Origin: JAYOEY01 sp038116945
Lineage (GTDB): Bacteria; Pseudomonadota; Alphaproteobacteria; MPNO01; UBA2964
Length of the DNA: 64,000 bases
Direction: 5' to 3'
NCBI GenBank assembly: GCA_038116945.1
Contig: JAYOEY010000001.1
Coordinates: 363,145 to 427,144, forward strand
Shown here piece by piece: positions 42,398 to 51,730 of the stretch. The position numbers were made by a program, and so were the translations under genes. The notes below the pieces were generated by a model that did no database searches, was not told where the DNA came from, and saw nothing but the letters and a program-made list of their open reading frames with translations. Every line of letters begins with the position of its first letter. Positions within the stretch are counted from its first letter, which is position 1.

Positions 42398-43250
42398 CGC
42401 TGTTCCGGACCGGCTTCACCGTCCGCAGAAACGCAACGACCGCGTCGAGATCGTCGGCGGTCATCCTGTCGTAGCAATGGTAGCACATCGGCGGGCGGAG
42501 CCCCGAGCCGTCATGCCTCTTGCCCTCGGTGATGGCCCGCTTGATCTGCTCGTCGGTCCACGCGCCAATGCCGGTTTCCCTGTCCTGGGTGATATTGGCG
42601 GCGATGCTTTCTCCCCAGGGGCCGCGGAAGCTCCGTCCGTCCGCCCCTAAATGGGTCTTCATCAGAAGGCGTCCCTTGTCCATGGTGGTGTGGCATTCCA
42701 TGCAGTGACCGATTTGCACAAGGTACTCGCCATAGGCGACCTTGTTCGAACGCGGGACGTCGGGGACGTTGGCGACGGGATGCCCGGCGCGAAGTTTCAT
42801 CCTGTATTTCGATGCCGGCACCTTGTTGACGACCGGTTTGACCGTTCGCAGATAGGAGACCATCGCCTTGACGTCATTGTCCGAGAAATGGCTGAAAAAC
42901 TCGATCGCCATGGGGGCCCCGATGATGGAGCCGTCCGGCCGCTTGCCTTCGCGGATTGCCGTAACGATCTGTGCGTCCGTCCAGTTCCCGATCCCTGTAT
43001 CTCTATCCGGAGTGATATTCGTCGCAAAGGAATGGAACGGCGCCTTCGGCCCGCCGAAGGAATTGCCGCCAGCGAGCGGCACGCCCTTCATCGGGCCGCC
43101 CCGGGCGGTATGGCAATTGCCGCATCCCCCGATGCTTTCAACGAGATACTTCCCACGGGCGACCGAATCCTACGCGGAAACGCCCGGAGCCGTCAGAAAA
43201 CTGACGACGGCAATGCCGACAACGGCAACTGCAGATATCAACGACTTCAC
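42390..43250 (-). pseudogene. Diheme cytochrome c, interrupted by an in-frame amber codon
   Basis: The reading frame runs from a GTG at 43250 with GGAGAGG upstream. It encodes a signal peptide (MKSLISAVAVVGIAVVSFLT to about residue 26), then TAG at 43172-43170 right after the APGVSA cleavage site. It continues without shift as DSVARGKYLVESIGGCGNCH for the first heme and CMECHTTMDKG for the second; the third site has no CXXCH. A single C to T change (CAG to TAG) would explain the break. It could be a pseudogene, a sequencing error or a read-through codon. A downstream ATG at 43091 would omit heme one and the signal. Confidence 0.75.
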
Positions 43251-43400
43251 GTGCCTCTCCCGGATGTTGTTCTGGTTTTCCCATTTTCGTCTGTTTTCTT
43301 CGATCCGCAAGGTCGCGATTGATGGAGGGGCGGCGGTCGGCACGAACCGAATTCTGTGCTAGAAAGATTTCGTACGCAGCACAGCCGACAGGGACCCGCC

Positions 43401-44882
43401 ATGGCCTCATTCAACGTGATCGACGCGACCATCGCCGACATTCATGCAGCCTATCGAAACGGCAGCCTGACCGCGCGCGAACTGGTTGAAACCTATCTGG
43501 ACCGGATCGAGCGTTACGACAGGAACGGCCCCGCCATCAATTCTGTCATTTCAACCAATCCGAAGGCGCTGGAAGAAGCCGACAGGCTTGACGCCGCATT
43601 CAGGGAAAGCGGTTTCGTCGGTCCGCTGCACGGCATTCCGCTGTTGATGAAGGATCAGGGCGACGTGGCGGAAATGCCGACCACGCTGGGATCCATCCTG
43701 TTCAGGGACCATATGCCGGGACGCGATGCCACGGTGGTGGCGAAGCTCAAGGCGGCCGGCGCCATTTTCCTCGGAAAAACGACGCTGGGAGAGCTGGGCG
43801 CGGGGGATACGCACGGCTCGCTGTTCGGCTCGACCCGCAACGTCTATGACCTCGCACGGACGGCAGGCGGATCGTCCGGCGGTTCCGGCGCCAGCGTGTC
43901 CGCGAATCTGGCGGCAGCGGCCCTCGGGCAGGAAGGCTTCGCCTCCATCCGCCGGCCGTCGATCTGGAACGGGATCGCTGGAATGCGGCCGACGGCGGGG
44001 CTGGTAAGCCGCAACGGCGTCTATGCAGGCTGGCCAATGGTCAACGGCTCGCTCGGCCCGATGGCGCGAAGCGTCGCCGACCTTGCGAAACTGCTCGACT
44101 GCATGGTCGGATACGATCCCGGGGACCCTGTTACGGCACGCGGCGTCGGCATGACGCCGGAGAGCTACGCGGGCCTGCTCGACGCGGGCGCCCTGAAAGG
44201 TGCGCGGATCGGCATCCTGCGGACCCCGATGGGGCATCGCGCCGAGCCGGACACCGAAGATTTCGCCCTCGTCACTGAGGTTTTCGACAGGGCGGTCGCC
44301 GATCTCGCCGGCGCAGGAGCGGAAATCGTCGATCCAATCGAAATTCCGGACCTTACCGACCTGCTGGCAAAGCGGGCACGCGAACCCGGGGAGGACGACC
44401 TGTCCTATTCGGCCTATGCCGCAGGCAGCGCCGGCGCCCCTTTCGCGACGCGAGCGGAAATCATGGCGTCGCCCGAATACGCGAATGTGTCGAAGGGAGT
44501 CCATGATCGATGGGGCAGCGAAAGCACGCCGGAGAAGCATTACGAGTATGTCAGGGCCCGCGATCTGCTGATGACGCGTCTCCTCGCCGTCATGGCCGAC
44601 AACCGGCTCGACGCCATCGTGCACAAGGCCGTCGAACACCAGCCGACGCTGATCGAAGAAGGGCTTAACCCGCCGTTTTACGACCAGAGAGGGGCGCCGC
44701 ACCTCAATACTTTCCTGGTCTACGTGCCGTCGGTGGTGGTCCCGGCAGGCTTCACGCGGGAAAACCTGCCTGCGGGGATTACCTTCCTGGGACGGCCCTA
44801 CGACGACGGCAACATGCTTCGCTTTGCCTATGCCTACGAGCAGGCGACGAGGCACCGTAGAGCGCCGGATTGCGCCCCCTGA
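43401..44882 (+). CDS. Amidase signature family protein, variant active site
   Basis: A 493-residue protein of the amidase signature family, which hydrolyses amides through a Ser-cisSer-Lys triad. Lys84 lies in LLMKDQGDV, the cis-Ser in AGGSSGGSGAS (about S158/S159) and the nucleophile Ser at about 182. However, the usual GTDTGGSIRxPA strand reads GQEGFASIRRPS, so three conserved glycines/threonines are replaced. The nucleophile is present, but substrate shape must differ. The ATG at 43401 fits the family start. It has no GatB/C neighbours, so it is not GatA. Confidence 0.8.
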   Translation: MASFNVIDATIADIHAAYRNGSLTARELVETYLDRIERYDRNGPAINSVISTNPKALEEADRLDAAFRESGFVGPLHGIPLLMKDQGDVAEMPTTLGSILFRDHMPGRDATVVAKLKAAGAIFLGKTTLGELGAGDTHGSLFGSTRNVYDLARTAGGSSGGSGASVSANLAAAALGQEGFASIRRPSIWNGIAGMRPTAGLVSRNGVYAGWPMVNGSLGPMARSVADLAKLLDCMVGYDPGDPVTARGVGMTPESYAGLLDAGALKGARIGILRTPMGHRAEPDTEDFALVTEVFDRAVADLAGAGAEIVDPIEIPDLTDLLAKRAREPGEDDLSYSAYAAGSAGAPFATRAEIMASPEYANVSKGVHDRWGSESTPEKHYEYVRARDLLMTRLLAVMADNRLDAIVHKAVEHQPTLIEEGLNPPFYDQRGAPHLNTFLVYVPSVVVPAGFTRENLPAGITFLGRPYDDGNMLRFAYAYEQATRHRRAPDCAP

Positions 44883-44972
44883 GCAGAATTTGTTTCAAAT
44901 TCGCGTGACATTGGAATCGTTAACTACAGGTTTTTGTTGACTTTTAGCGCCCCCATACGGTAAGGTATGGAA

Positions 44973-45143
44973 ATGAGTGACAAATCGAAAAAACCCGCCC
45001 CGGAGCGGTCGCACAAGGCAATGAACAGGAAATGCCTTATGTGTCAGGACGAGTTCGAGAGCTCTTGGTCTGGCGAGAGGGTCTGCAAGCGCTGCAAATC
45101 CTCCAACACCTGGCGGTCTGGAACCGACTACGAAGCGGCCTAG
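44973..45143 (+). CDS. Small zinc ribbon protein (56 aa)
   Basis: A 56-residue basic protein with two CxxC knuckles: C21/C24 in RKCLMCQDEF and C38/C41 in VCKRCKSS, spaced 13 residues apart. This is typical of a small zinc ribbon that binds RNA or DNA. The lysine-rich N-terminus (SDKSKK) and C-terminal acidic end may aid binding. The ATG at 44973 has AAGG at 7 bases; an ATG at 44967 is too close to it. Its stop overlaps the convergent DUF924 gene by 4 bases. It is too short for most gene finders and the partner is unknown. Confidence 0.75.
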   Translation: MSDKSKKPAPERSHKAMNRKCLMCQDEFESSWSGERVCKRCKSSNTWRSGTDYEAA

Positions 45144-45763
45144 CCGGCTTCCTCTTCTCTTTTTCGCTTTTCAAGCTCGGCGGCTTCTGCCGCCGTCTTG
45201 CCCCATAGCGGCGGATCCCTGAGATATTCGTCTTCCTCGGGAGTATTCGCGCGCCCGAGGACGTCGTTCCTGTGCGGAAACCGCCCGAACCGGCGAATCG
45301 CTTCATGGTGGCCTGTCGCGGCGACAAGGCCTTCCTCATCTACAAACGACCTGTATAGCGACAGGCTTAATTCCTGATCCGCCAGATTTTCGCTGTGCTC
45401 GAAAGGCAGGTAGACGAACGTTCGCGGCCAACGGGCCAGATCTAGGTCGTACCGCCTGTCGATGGCCAGACGGGCTATCTCGCGCGCCTTGGAATCGCTG
45501 TCAAACGCTCGCGGCGTGCCGCGATGGATATTCCGGGGAAACTGGTCAAGGGCGAGGATCAGGGTCAGGCAATCCTCGGCGGTGTCGGTCAGGTGATCCA
45601 GATCGCCAGCCCGCGCCTGTTCGCAAATTTCCGAATAGTTTTCAATCAGTTCAGCATCGAACTCGGCAGTGGATTTGAACCAGACCTGGCGTTTTTCGAT
45701 GTTGAGCGTCAGATTGGTCGTGCCGAACCAGAATGTCAGAATTTCTTTCGCTAAGGGGGTCAT
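45140..45763 (-). CDS. DUF924 family protein
   Basis: A 207-residue soluble protein of the DUF924 family, whose structure is TPR-like helical. Signatures include MTPLAKEILTFWFG, LTLILALDQFPRNIHRGTPR and FVYLPFEHSENLADQ. The function is unknown. AAAGA precedes the ATG. It is downstream of recG on the same strand with only 9 bases between, so it may be co-transcribed with recG. Its stop overlaps the zinc ribbon gene by 4 bases. Confidence 0.9.
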   Translation of the reverse strand: MTPLAKEILTFWFGTTNLTLNIEKRQVWFKSTAEFDAELIENYSEICEQARAGDLDHLTDTAEDCLTLILALDQFPRNIHRGTPRAFDSDSKAREIARLAIDRRYDLDLARWPRTFVYLPFEHSENLADQELSLSLYRSFVDEEGLVAATGHHEAIRRFGRFPHRNDVLGRANTPEEDEYLRDPPLWGKTAAEAAELEKRKREEEAG

Positions 45764-45772
45764 CGTGTCTTT

Positions 45773-47854
45773 CTAGCCGGATCGGAGCGTCGGAACCAAA
45801 CTATCCCTTTCGAACAGATAAAGCAGCACCCGGAGGGATTTTCCCCGGGGAGAAGAGAGTTCCGGGTCGCGTTCGAGGATCAGCCGGACATCGTCCCGTG
45901 CCGCCATCATCAGCTCCTGATGCGCCACGAGGTCCGCGAGCCGGTAGGAAGGCAACCCGCTCTGCCGCGTGCCAAGCAGTTCCCCGGCGCCGCGCAGCCG
46001 CAAATCCTCCTCGGCAATCCGGAATCCGTCTTCGGTTTCCCGTAGAATCTTGAGCCGCGCTTCAGCGTTCTGGGTCAGCGGCGACGCGTAAAGAAGCAGG
46101 CAGGAAGAGGGCTTTTCGCCGCGCCCGACGCGGCCCCGAAGCTGATGCAATTGCGCCAGCCCGAACCGCTCCGCGTGTTCCACCACCATGACGGTCGCTT
46201 CGGGCACATCGACGCCCACCTCGATGACGGTGGTCGCAACCAGGATGTCGGTTTCGCCGGCGGCAAACGCCGCCATGGCCCTGTCCTTTTCGGTGGCGCG
46301 CATCTTGCCGTGCACCAGCCCCACGCGACCGGGAAACCGGCGCTCGAGCGCGGAATGACGGTCGGTGGCGGCGGCGAGGTCGATGGCCTCGGATTCGTCG
46401 ACCAGCGGGCAGACCCAGAAGATGCGCGCGCCTTTCGAGATCGCCCCGTCCAGCCGGTTGACCACGTCGGCGATGCGATCGAGGGGCAAAACCCGCGTCT
46501 CTACCGGCTTCCGGCCCGCTGGCTTGTCGGTCAGGCGGGAGGAGTCGAGATCGCTGTAGGCGCACAGCATCAGCGTTCTCGGGATCGGCGTCGCGGTCAT
46601 TACCAGCATGTCGGCGGCGCGGCCCTTGGACGTCAGCATGAGGCGCTGATGCACGCCAAACCGGTGCTGCTCGTCGATGACCGCCAGCGCGAGGTCGTTA
46701 AACGCCACATCGTCCTGAAACAGGGCATGGGTGCCCACCGCGATATGAATGTCGCCTGACCGGAGACCCTCCACGATTTCGGCCCGGCCCTTGCCCTTGT
46801 CGCGGCCTGTCAGAATCGCGGCGCGCAGGCCGATGGCCGCGGCCAGAGGTTCGATGGTCGCGAAATGCTGGCGGGCAAGGACTTCCGTGGGCGCCATGAT
46901 GGCGCCTTGCGCGCCCGCCTCGACGGCCTTCACGATGGCAAGGAAGGCTACAACCGTCTTCCCGCTGCCGACATCGCCCTGCAGCATCCTCAGCATGCGA
47001 AGCGGCGCCGCCATGTCGGCCGTAATTTCACCGAGTGCGGCCGTCTGCGAATTTGTAAGCGCGAAGGGCAGGGCGGCTATCGCCCGACCGGTCAGGACTC
47101 CATCGCCCGTGACGATCCGGCCGTTCCGTTTGCGCTGCGATGCCCGAACCATGGCAAGGGCCAGCTGGTCCGCCAGAAGTTCGTCATAGGCGAGTCGCGC
47201 GCGCGGCAGGGCAACCGGTTCGAGATCCTGCTCGGTTTCGGGATCGTGCGCCGCCATCAGCGAGGCATGCCAGTCCTTCCAGCCCTGTTTTTTAAGCCAT
47301 GCCGGGTCCTGCCATTCCTCGAGCGCGGGCGCGCGTTCCAGCGCGCCCCGGATCGCGCGACGGAGCGGCCTCGGCGTCAGTCCGGCGGTCAGGGGGTAGA
47401 CGGGCTCGACCCCGGTCACCTCGTCGGCATTTTCGGGATCGGCGATCAGGTCCGGATGCGTCATCTGGATACGGCCCTGATAATGTTCAATTTTCCCGCT
47501 GATCAGCCGCTCTTTACCCTCCGGCAGGGTTTTTTGCAGGTAGTCGCCCCTGGCATGAAAAAAGACGAGTTCGATCTCCGCCGTATCGTCGGCGCAGACC
47601 ACGCGATAGGGCAGGCGCGGGATGCGCGGGGGCCTGTGTTCGAGAACCTGAACGGTCAGCGTTGCGATAACGCCGGGCGGGGCATCGGCAACCTTCGGCG
47701 CAAAACGCCGGTCGATCAGGCCGGTCGGCAGATGCCAGCACAGATCGACCACCTTTTCGCCGGCCAGCTTGGCGATCGCCTGTGCAATGCGGGGCCCGAC
47801 GCCCGGGAGCGTCGTGGCGGCTGCAAACAGGGGGTTAAGAATGGCTGGACGCAT
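45773..47854 (-). CDS. recG: ATP-dependent DNA helicase RecG
   Basis: A 693-residue superfamily 2 helicase that reverses stalled forks and resolves branched DNA. The N-terminal wedge (OB-fold) domain precedes the helicase core with Walker A GDVGSGKTVVA, DEQHRFG (motif II) and TATPIPRTL (motif III). The C-terminal TRG motif follows GVDVPEATVMVVEHAERFG. Length is typical. The start at 47854 (MRPAILNPL) has AAGG close by. Divergent from sdhE. The recG-sdhE-mfd order is common in Alphaproteobacteria. Confidence 0.95.
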   Translation of the reverse strand: MRPAILNPLFAAATTLPGVGPRIAQAIAKLAGEKVVDLCWHLPTGLIDRRFAPKVADAPPGVIATLTVQVLEHRPPRIPRLPYRVVCADDTAEIELVFFHARGDYLQKTLPEGKERLISGKIEHYQGRIQMTHPDLIADPENADEVTGVEPVYPLTAGLTPRPLRRAIRGALERAPALEEWQDPAWLKKQGWKDWHASLMAAHDPETEQDLEPVALPRARLAYDELLADQLALAMVRASQRKRNGRIVTGDGVLTGRAIAALPFALTNSQTAALGEITADMAAPLRMLRMLQGDVGSGKTVVAFLAIVKAVEAGAQGAIMAPTEVLARQHFATIEPLAAAIGLRAAILTGRDKGKGRAEIVEGLRSGDIHIAVGTHALFQDDVAFNDLALAVIDEQHRFGVHQRLMLTSKGRAADMLVMTATPIPRTLMLCAYSDLDSSRLTDKPAGRKPVETRVLPLDRIADVVNRLDGAISKGARIFWVCPLVDESEAIDLAAATDRHSALERRFPGRVGLVHGKMRATEKDRAMAAFAAGETDILVATTVIEVGVDVPEATVMVVEHAERFGLAQLHQLRGRVGRGEKPSSCLLLYASPLTQNAEARLKILRETEDGFRIAEEDLRLRGAGELLGTRQSGLPSYRLADLVAHQELMMAARDDVRLILERDPELSSPRGKSLRVLLYLFERDSLVPTLRSG

Positions 47855-47945
47855 TGGCCTTGGCGGAGCTGGTTGGTCGAAACGGCTGACAAGCAGCGGC
47901 GATCAGCCTATATCCTAGGCCGGACCCCGAGAGTTGCAATCCACC

Positions 47946-48221
47946 ATGACCGAACCGGACCTTGAGACCAGACGGCGCAGGCTGAACTACCTGAGCCAGC
48001 GGCGCGGCACGAAGGAAGCGGATCTGGTTATGGGCGGCTTCGCGGACAGATATCTGGAAGGAATGGATGCCGCGGATCTGGACCGGTTCGAAGCCCTTCT
48101 GATGGAGCCCGATCCCGACCTGATGATCTGGGTCGGCGGTTCCGAACTGCCACCCGGGCGACACCGTCACGCCCTTTTCGATCTTTTGATCGAGTTTAAG
48201 AAAACCCTGTCAGAACATTGA
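47946..48221 (+). CDS. sdhE: Succinate dehydrogenase assembly factor SdhE
   Basis: A 91-residue protein of the SdhE/SDHAF2 family that helps attach FAD covalently to succinate dehydrogenase SdhA and similar flavoproteins. The RGTKEADLVMGGFAD segment contains the RGxxEAD signature that touches the flavoprotein. The ATG at 47946 gives the standard start. Its stop and the mfd TTG start overlap (TTGA), implying coupling. Confidence 0.92.
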   Translation: MTEPDLETRRRRLNYLSQRRGTKEADLVMGGFADRYLEGMDAADLDRFEALLMEPDPDLMIWVGGSELPPGRHRHALFDLLIEFKKTLSEH

Positions 48222-51200
48222 TTTTCAATAATTATCCACTTAACGACACTGGCAAAGTTCTGCTCGGCGGCATTCCCGACGGGGTCGATGCGCTCGCCCT
48301 TGCGGAACTTGTATCGATGGCGGGGTCAACCGGCGGCGGAGCGCATCTGCATGTCGCGCGCGACGACCGGCGGATGGAGCAGCTGCGCGCGGTCCTGTCG
48401 GTGATCGTCCCGGAAATGGAAATTATCCCGTTTCCGGCATGGGACTGCCTCCCGTATGACCGGGTATCGCCGAACGCGGATGTCCTTGGCGACCGGATGC
48501 ACGCGCTGTCCCGGCTCAAGTCGGGGTTCGACAAGGGGGCCCTGATCCTGACGACCGTAAATGCCGTTCTGCAGCGCGTTCCGCCGCGCGACGCGGTGGG
48601 CGGCGCCGGGCTCTCCCTGAAGGCGGGCATCCGCGTCGCCCTCGACGAGCTGGCGCTGGCGCTCGAAGCCCGCGGGTTCGGCCGGACGGGCACGGTGCGG
48701 GAGCCGGGCGAATTCGCCTTTCGCGGCGGTATCGTCGATATCTTCCCGCCGGCCTCGTCGAGGCCGGTCCGGCTCGACCTGTTCGGCGACGAGATCGAAA
48801 AGCTTCGTTTTTTCGATGCCTCAAGCCAGCGAAGCGAGGAAGACTGTCCGGAAATAGCGCTGGAGCCGGTTTCAGAACTGTCGCTCGACGATGGAAGCGT
48901 CGCGCGGTTTCGCGAAGGGTATCGCGCTCTTTTCGGCGCGGGCAGCGGCGATCCCGTCTACGAGGCGGTTTCCGAAGGACAGAGGACAGCCGGTGTCGAG
49001 CACTGGCTGCCGCTGTTTTACGGCCGCATGGAGACATTGTTCGATTATCTGCCGGGTGCCCCCGTCACGATCGATCACCATGGCGACGACGCGGTTGCCG
49101 CGCGGCTGGAAACCATCGCCGATTTCTACGATGCCCGGAAAAGCTTTGCCGACGCCCGCCGGGGATCGAAGAGCGACGAGTCAGTCTATAACCCGCTTCC
49201 GCCCGACCGGCTGTACCTGTCCGAAAATGACTGGAAAACCGCCATCCATACGCTGCCGAACGGATGGTTCTCGCCATTTGCGGCGGCTCCGGAGACGGAA
49301 ACCGCAAGGATTGTCGATTGCGGCGGCCGGCGCGGCCAGGAATTCGCCGCCGCCAGGCTGGCGGCAACCGGCGCCAAGGATACGGGAGAGGCAGACAGCG
49401 TCTTCGATGCGGTGGTCGGCGCGCTCAGCCGGGCGCTCGAACGCGGCGAACGCGTCGCGATAGCGGGATACACTGCCGGCAGCGCCGAGCGTCTGGCAAC
49501 GCTGCTGGGCGAACATGGCCTTCCGGCGGTCGAACGGGTAGATGGCTGGGCCGATTTCCTGGCCTTGCCGGAGCGGACCGTGGGCATGTTCGTGGTGGGG
49601 CTCGAGCACGGGTTTACGCTAGACGGTTTCACCCTCGTCACCGAGCAGGACATTCTCGGCGAGCGCATGGTTCGATCGCGCCCGCGGCGGCGTCAGGCCG
49701 AGGCCTTCATCAGCCACGCGAGCGAGCTGTCTCCCGGCGATTACGTCGTCCATGTTGAACACGGGATCGGCCGTTTCGAAGGGCTGGAAACCATTACGGC
49801 AGGCGGCGCGCCCCACGACTGTCTGCGCCTGACCTATGACGGCGGCGACCGGCTGTTCGTGCCTGTCGAAAGCGTCGAGGTTCTTTCGCGCTACGGTTCG
49901 GCCGACATTTCGGCGTCGCTGGACCGTCTGGGCGGCGCGGCATGGCAGTCACGCAAGTCGCGTCTGAAGAAACGGCTTCAGGCAATGGCCGACGAGCTGA
50001 TCCGCATCGCCGCGCAGCGGGCGCTCGCGCCGGCGCGCAAGATCGTCGCGGCGTCCTCGGCTTACGAAGAATTCTGCGCCCGTTTTCCCTGGCAGGAGAC
50101 CGACGATCAGCAGACCGCCATCGTCGACGTGCTGGACGGGCTGTCGGCGGGCCGTCCGATGGACCGGCTGGTCTGCGGCGATGTCGGGTTCGGCAAGACC
50201 GAAATCGCTCTCAGGGCCGCCTTCGCCACCGTTATGGGGGGCGGGCAGGTCGCCGTCGTCGCGCCGACGACCCTGCTGTGCCGTCAACATGTCGCGACGT
50301 TCCGCAATCGATTCCAGGGCTTTCCGGTGCGGATCGGACAGCTGTCCCGAATGGTCGGGGCCAGGGAGGCGGCGGACACGCGCAAGGGCATCGCGGACGG
50401 GACGGTCGACATCGCCATCGGCACGCACGCGCTGCTGGGCAAATCCATCCAGTTCAAGGATCTGGCGCTGCTCATCATCGACGAGGAGCAGCATTTCGGC
50501 GTGGCCCACAAGGAACGCCTCAAGAAGCTCAGAACCGACGTGCATGTTCTGACGCTGACCGCGACGCCGATCCCGCGCACGCTGCAGATGGCCCTGACCG
50601 GCGTGAAGGAGATGTCGATCATCGCAACCCCGCCGGTCGACCGGCTGGCGGTGCGGACCTTCGTCACGCCGTTCGATTCCGTCATCATCCGCGAGGCGAT
50701 CCAGCGCGAGCGGTTCAGGGGCGGCCAGATTTTCTACGTCTGCCCGCGCATCCAGCATCTGGAAGAGGTCGAGGCCGCGCTCCGGGAGCTGGTGCCCGAC
50801 GTGCGCATCGCCGTCGCGCACGGCCAGATGACGCCGACGGCGCTCGAAGACGTAATGAACCGGTTCTATGACGGGGCGGTCGACCTGCTGCTGTCGACCC
50901 AGATCGTCGAATCCGGCCTCGACATACCGACCGCCAACACGCTGATCGTGCACCGGGCCGACATGCTGGGGCTGGCACAGCTGTACCAGCTTCGCGGCCG
51001 GATCGGCCGGTCGAAACAGCGCGGCTACTGCTATCTGACATTGCCGCCCGACGGAAAGATGACGGAAGCGGCAATCCGCCGGCTGGAGGTGATGCAGTCG
51101 CTCGATGCGCTGGGCGCCGGTTTCACGCTGGCAAGCCACGACCTCGATATCCGGGGCGCCGGCAATCTTCTCGGCGACGAGCAGTCCGGCCATATCCGAG

Positions 51201-51730
51201 AAGTCGGCGTCGAGCTGTACCAGCACATGCTGGAAGAGGCGGTGGCGGAAGCGCGCGGCCTGTCGGTCGCCGGTCAGGACTGGAGCCCGCAGATCAATAT
51301 CGGCACGCCGGTGCTGATCCCGGAGGGCTACGTAACCGATCTCGATGCGCGGCTCGGTCTTTACCGGCGGCTTGCCGCTCTCGAAGAAGCGGGGGAGGTC
51401 GATGGTTTCGCGGCCGAACTGATCGACCGGTTCGGTCCGATCCCCGACGAGGTCGAGAATTTGCTTCAGGTCATCGCGATCAAGCAGCTCTGCCGTCGCG
51501 CCGGGGTGGAAACGCTGGACGCCGGGCCGAAAGGGGCGGTGATCCGGTTCCATAATGACGAATTCGCCAACCCGGTCGCCCTGGTTCAGTTCATTCAGGC
51601 GCAGTCCGGCCAGGCCTCCGTCCGGCCCGACCACCGGCTCGTCCTGAGACGCGAGTGGGGTCACGCCGGAACGCGCCTGAGGAGTTCGCGTCAGCTTGTT
51701 GCGAAACTGGCCGAGCTGGCCGCCGCTTAA
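48218..51730 (+). CDS. mfd: Transcription-repair coupling factor
   Basis: A 1170-residue motor that removes stalled RNA polymerase and recruits UvrA. The N-terminal UvrB-homology region, a RecG-like helicase core (Walker A CGDVGFGKTEIAL near residue 650, DEEQHFG and TATPIPRTLQ), a TRG motif and the C-terminal UvrA-binding autoregulatory domain (about 1020-1170) are all present. The TTG at 48218 is the best start because it overlaps sdhE; the next in-frame ATG lies 30 codons in and would lose the N-terminus. Length fits the family. Confidence 0.95.
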   Translation: MIFNNYPLNDTGKVLLGGIPDGVDALALAELVSMAGSTGGGAHLHVARDDRRMEQLRAVLSVIVPEMEIIPFPAWDCLPYDRVSPNADVLGDRMHALSRLKSGFDKGALILTTVNAVLQRVPPRDAVGGAGLSLKAGIRVALDELALALEARGFGRTGTVREPGEFAFRGGIVDIFPPASSRPVRLDLFGDEIEKLRFFDASSQRSEEDCPEIALEPVSELSLDDGSVARFREGYRALFGAGSGDPVYEAVSEGQRTAGVEHWLPLFYGRMETLFDYLPGAPVTIDHHGDDAVAARLETIADFYDARKSFADARRGSKSDESVYNPLPPDRLYLSENDWKTAIHTLPNGWFSPFAAAPETETARIVDCGGRRGQEFAAARLAATGAKDTGEADSVFDAVVGALSRALERGERVAIAGYTAGSAERLATLLGEHGLPAVERVDGWADFLALPERTVGMFVVGLEHGFTLDGFTLVTEQDILGERMVRSRPRRRQAEAFISHASELSPGDYVVHVEHGIGRFEGLETITAGGAPHDCLRLTYDGGDRLFVPVESVEVLSRYGSADISASLDRLGGAAWQSRKSRLKKRLQAMADELIRIAAQRALAPARKIVAASSAYEEFCARFPWQETDDQQTAIVDVLDGLSAGRPMDRLVCGDVGFGKTEIALRAAFATVMGGGQVAVVAPTTLLCRQHVATFRNRFQGFPVRIGQLSRMVGAREAADTRKGIADGTVDIAIGTHALLGKSIQFKDLALLIIDEEQHFGVAHKERLKKLRTDVHVLTLTATPIPRTLQMALTGVKEMSIIATPPVDRLAVRTFVTPFDSVIIREAIQRERFRGGQIFYVCPRIQHLEEVEAALRELVPDVRIAVAHGQMTPTALEDVMNRFYDGAVDLLLSTQIVESGLDIPTANTLIVHRADMLGLAQLYQLRGRIGRSKQRGYCYLTLPPDGKMTEAAIRRLEVMQSLDALGAGFTLASHDLDIRGAGNLLGDEQSGHIREVGVELYQHMLEEAVAEARGLSVAGQDWSPQINIGTPVLIPEGYVTDLDARLGLYRRLAALEEAGEVDGFAAELIDRFGPIPDEVENLLQVIAIKQLCRRAGVETLDAGPKGAVIRFHNDEFANPVALVQFIQAQSGQASVRPDHRLVLRREWGHAGTRLRSSRQLVAKLAELAAA

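Noticed and set aside
44886..44902. 7-base inverted repeat (GAATTTG-TTT-CAAATTC) after the amidase gene
   Set aside because: There is no following T-run, and the stem is weak; it could be a terminator or operator, but support is too slight to call.
49949..51664. 571-residue open frame opposite mfd
   Set aside because: Antisense shadow of a conserved gene, with no start signal.
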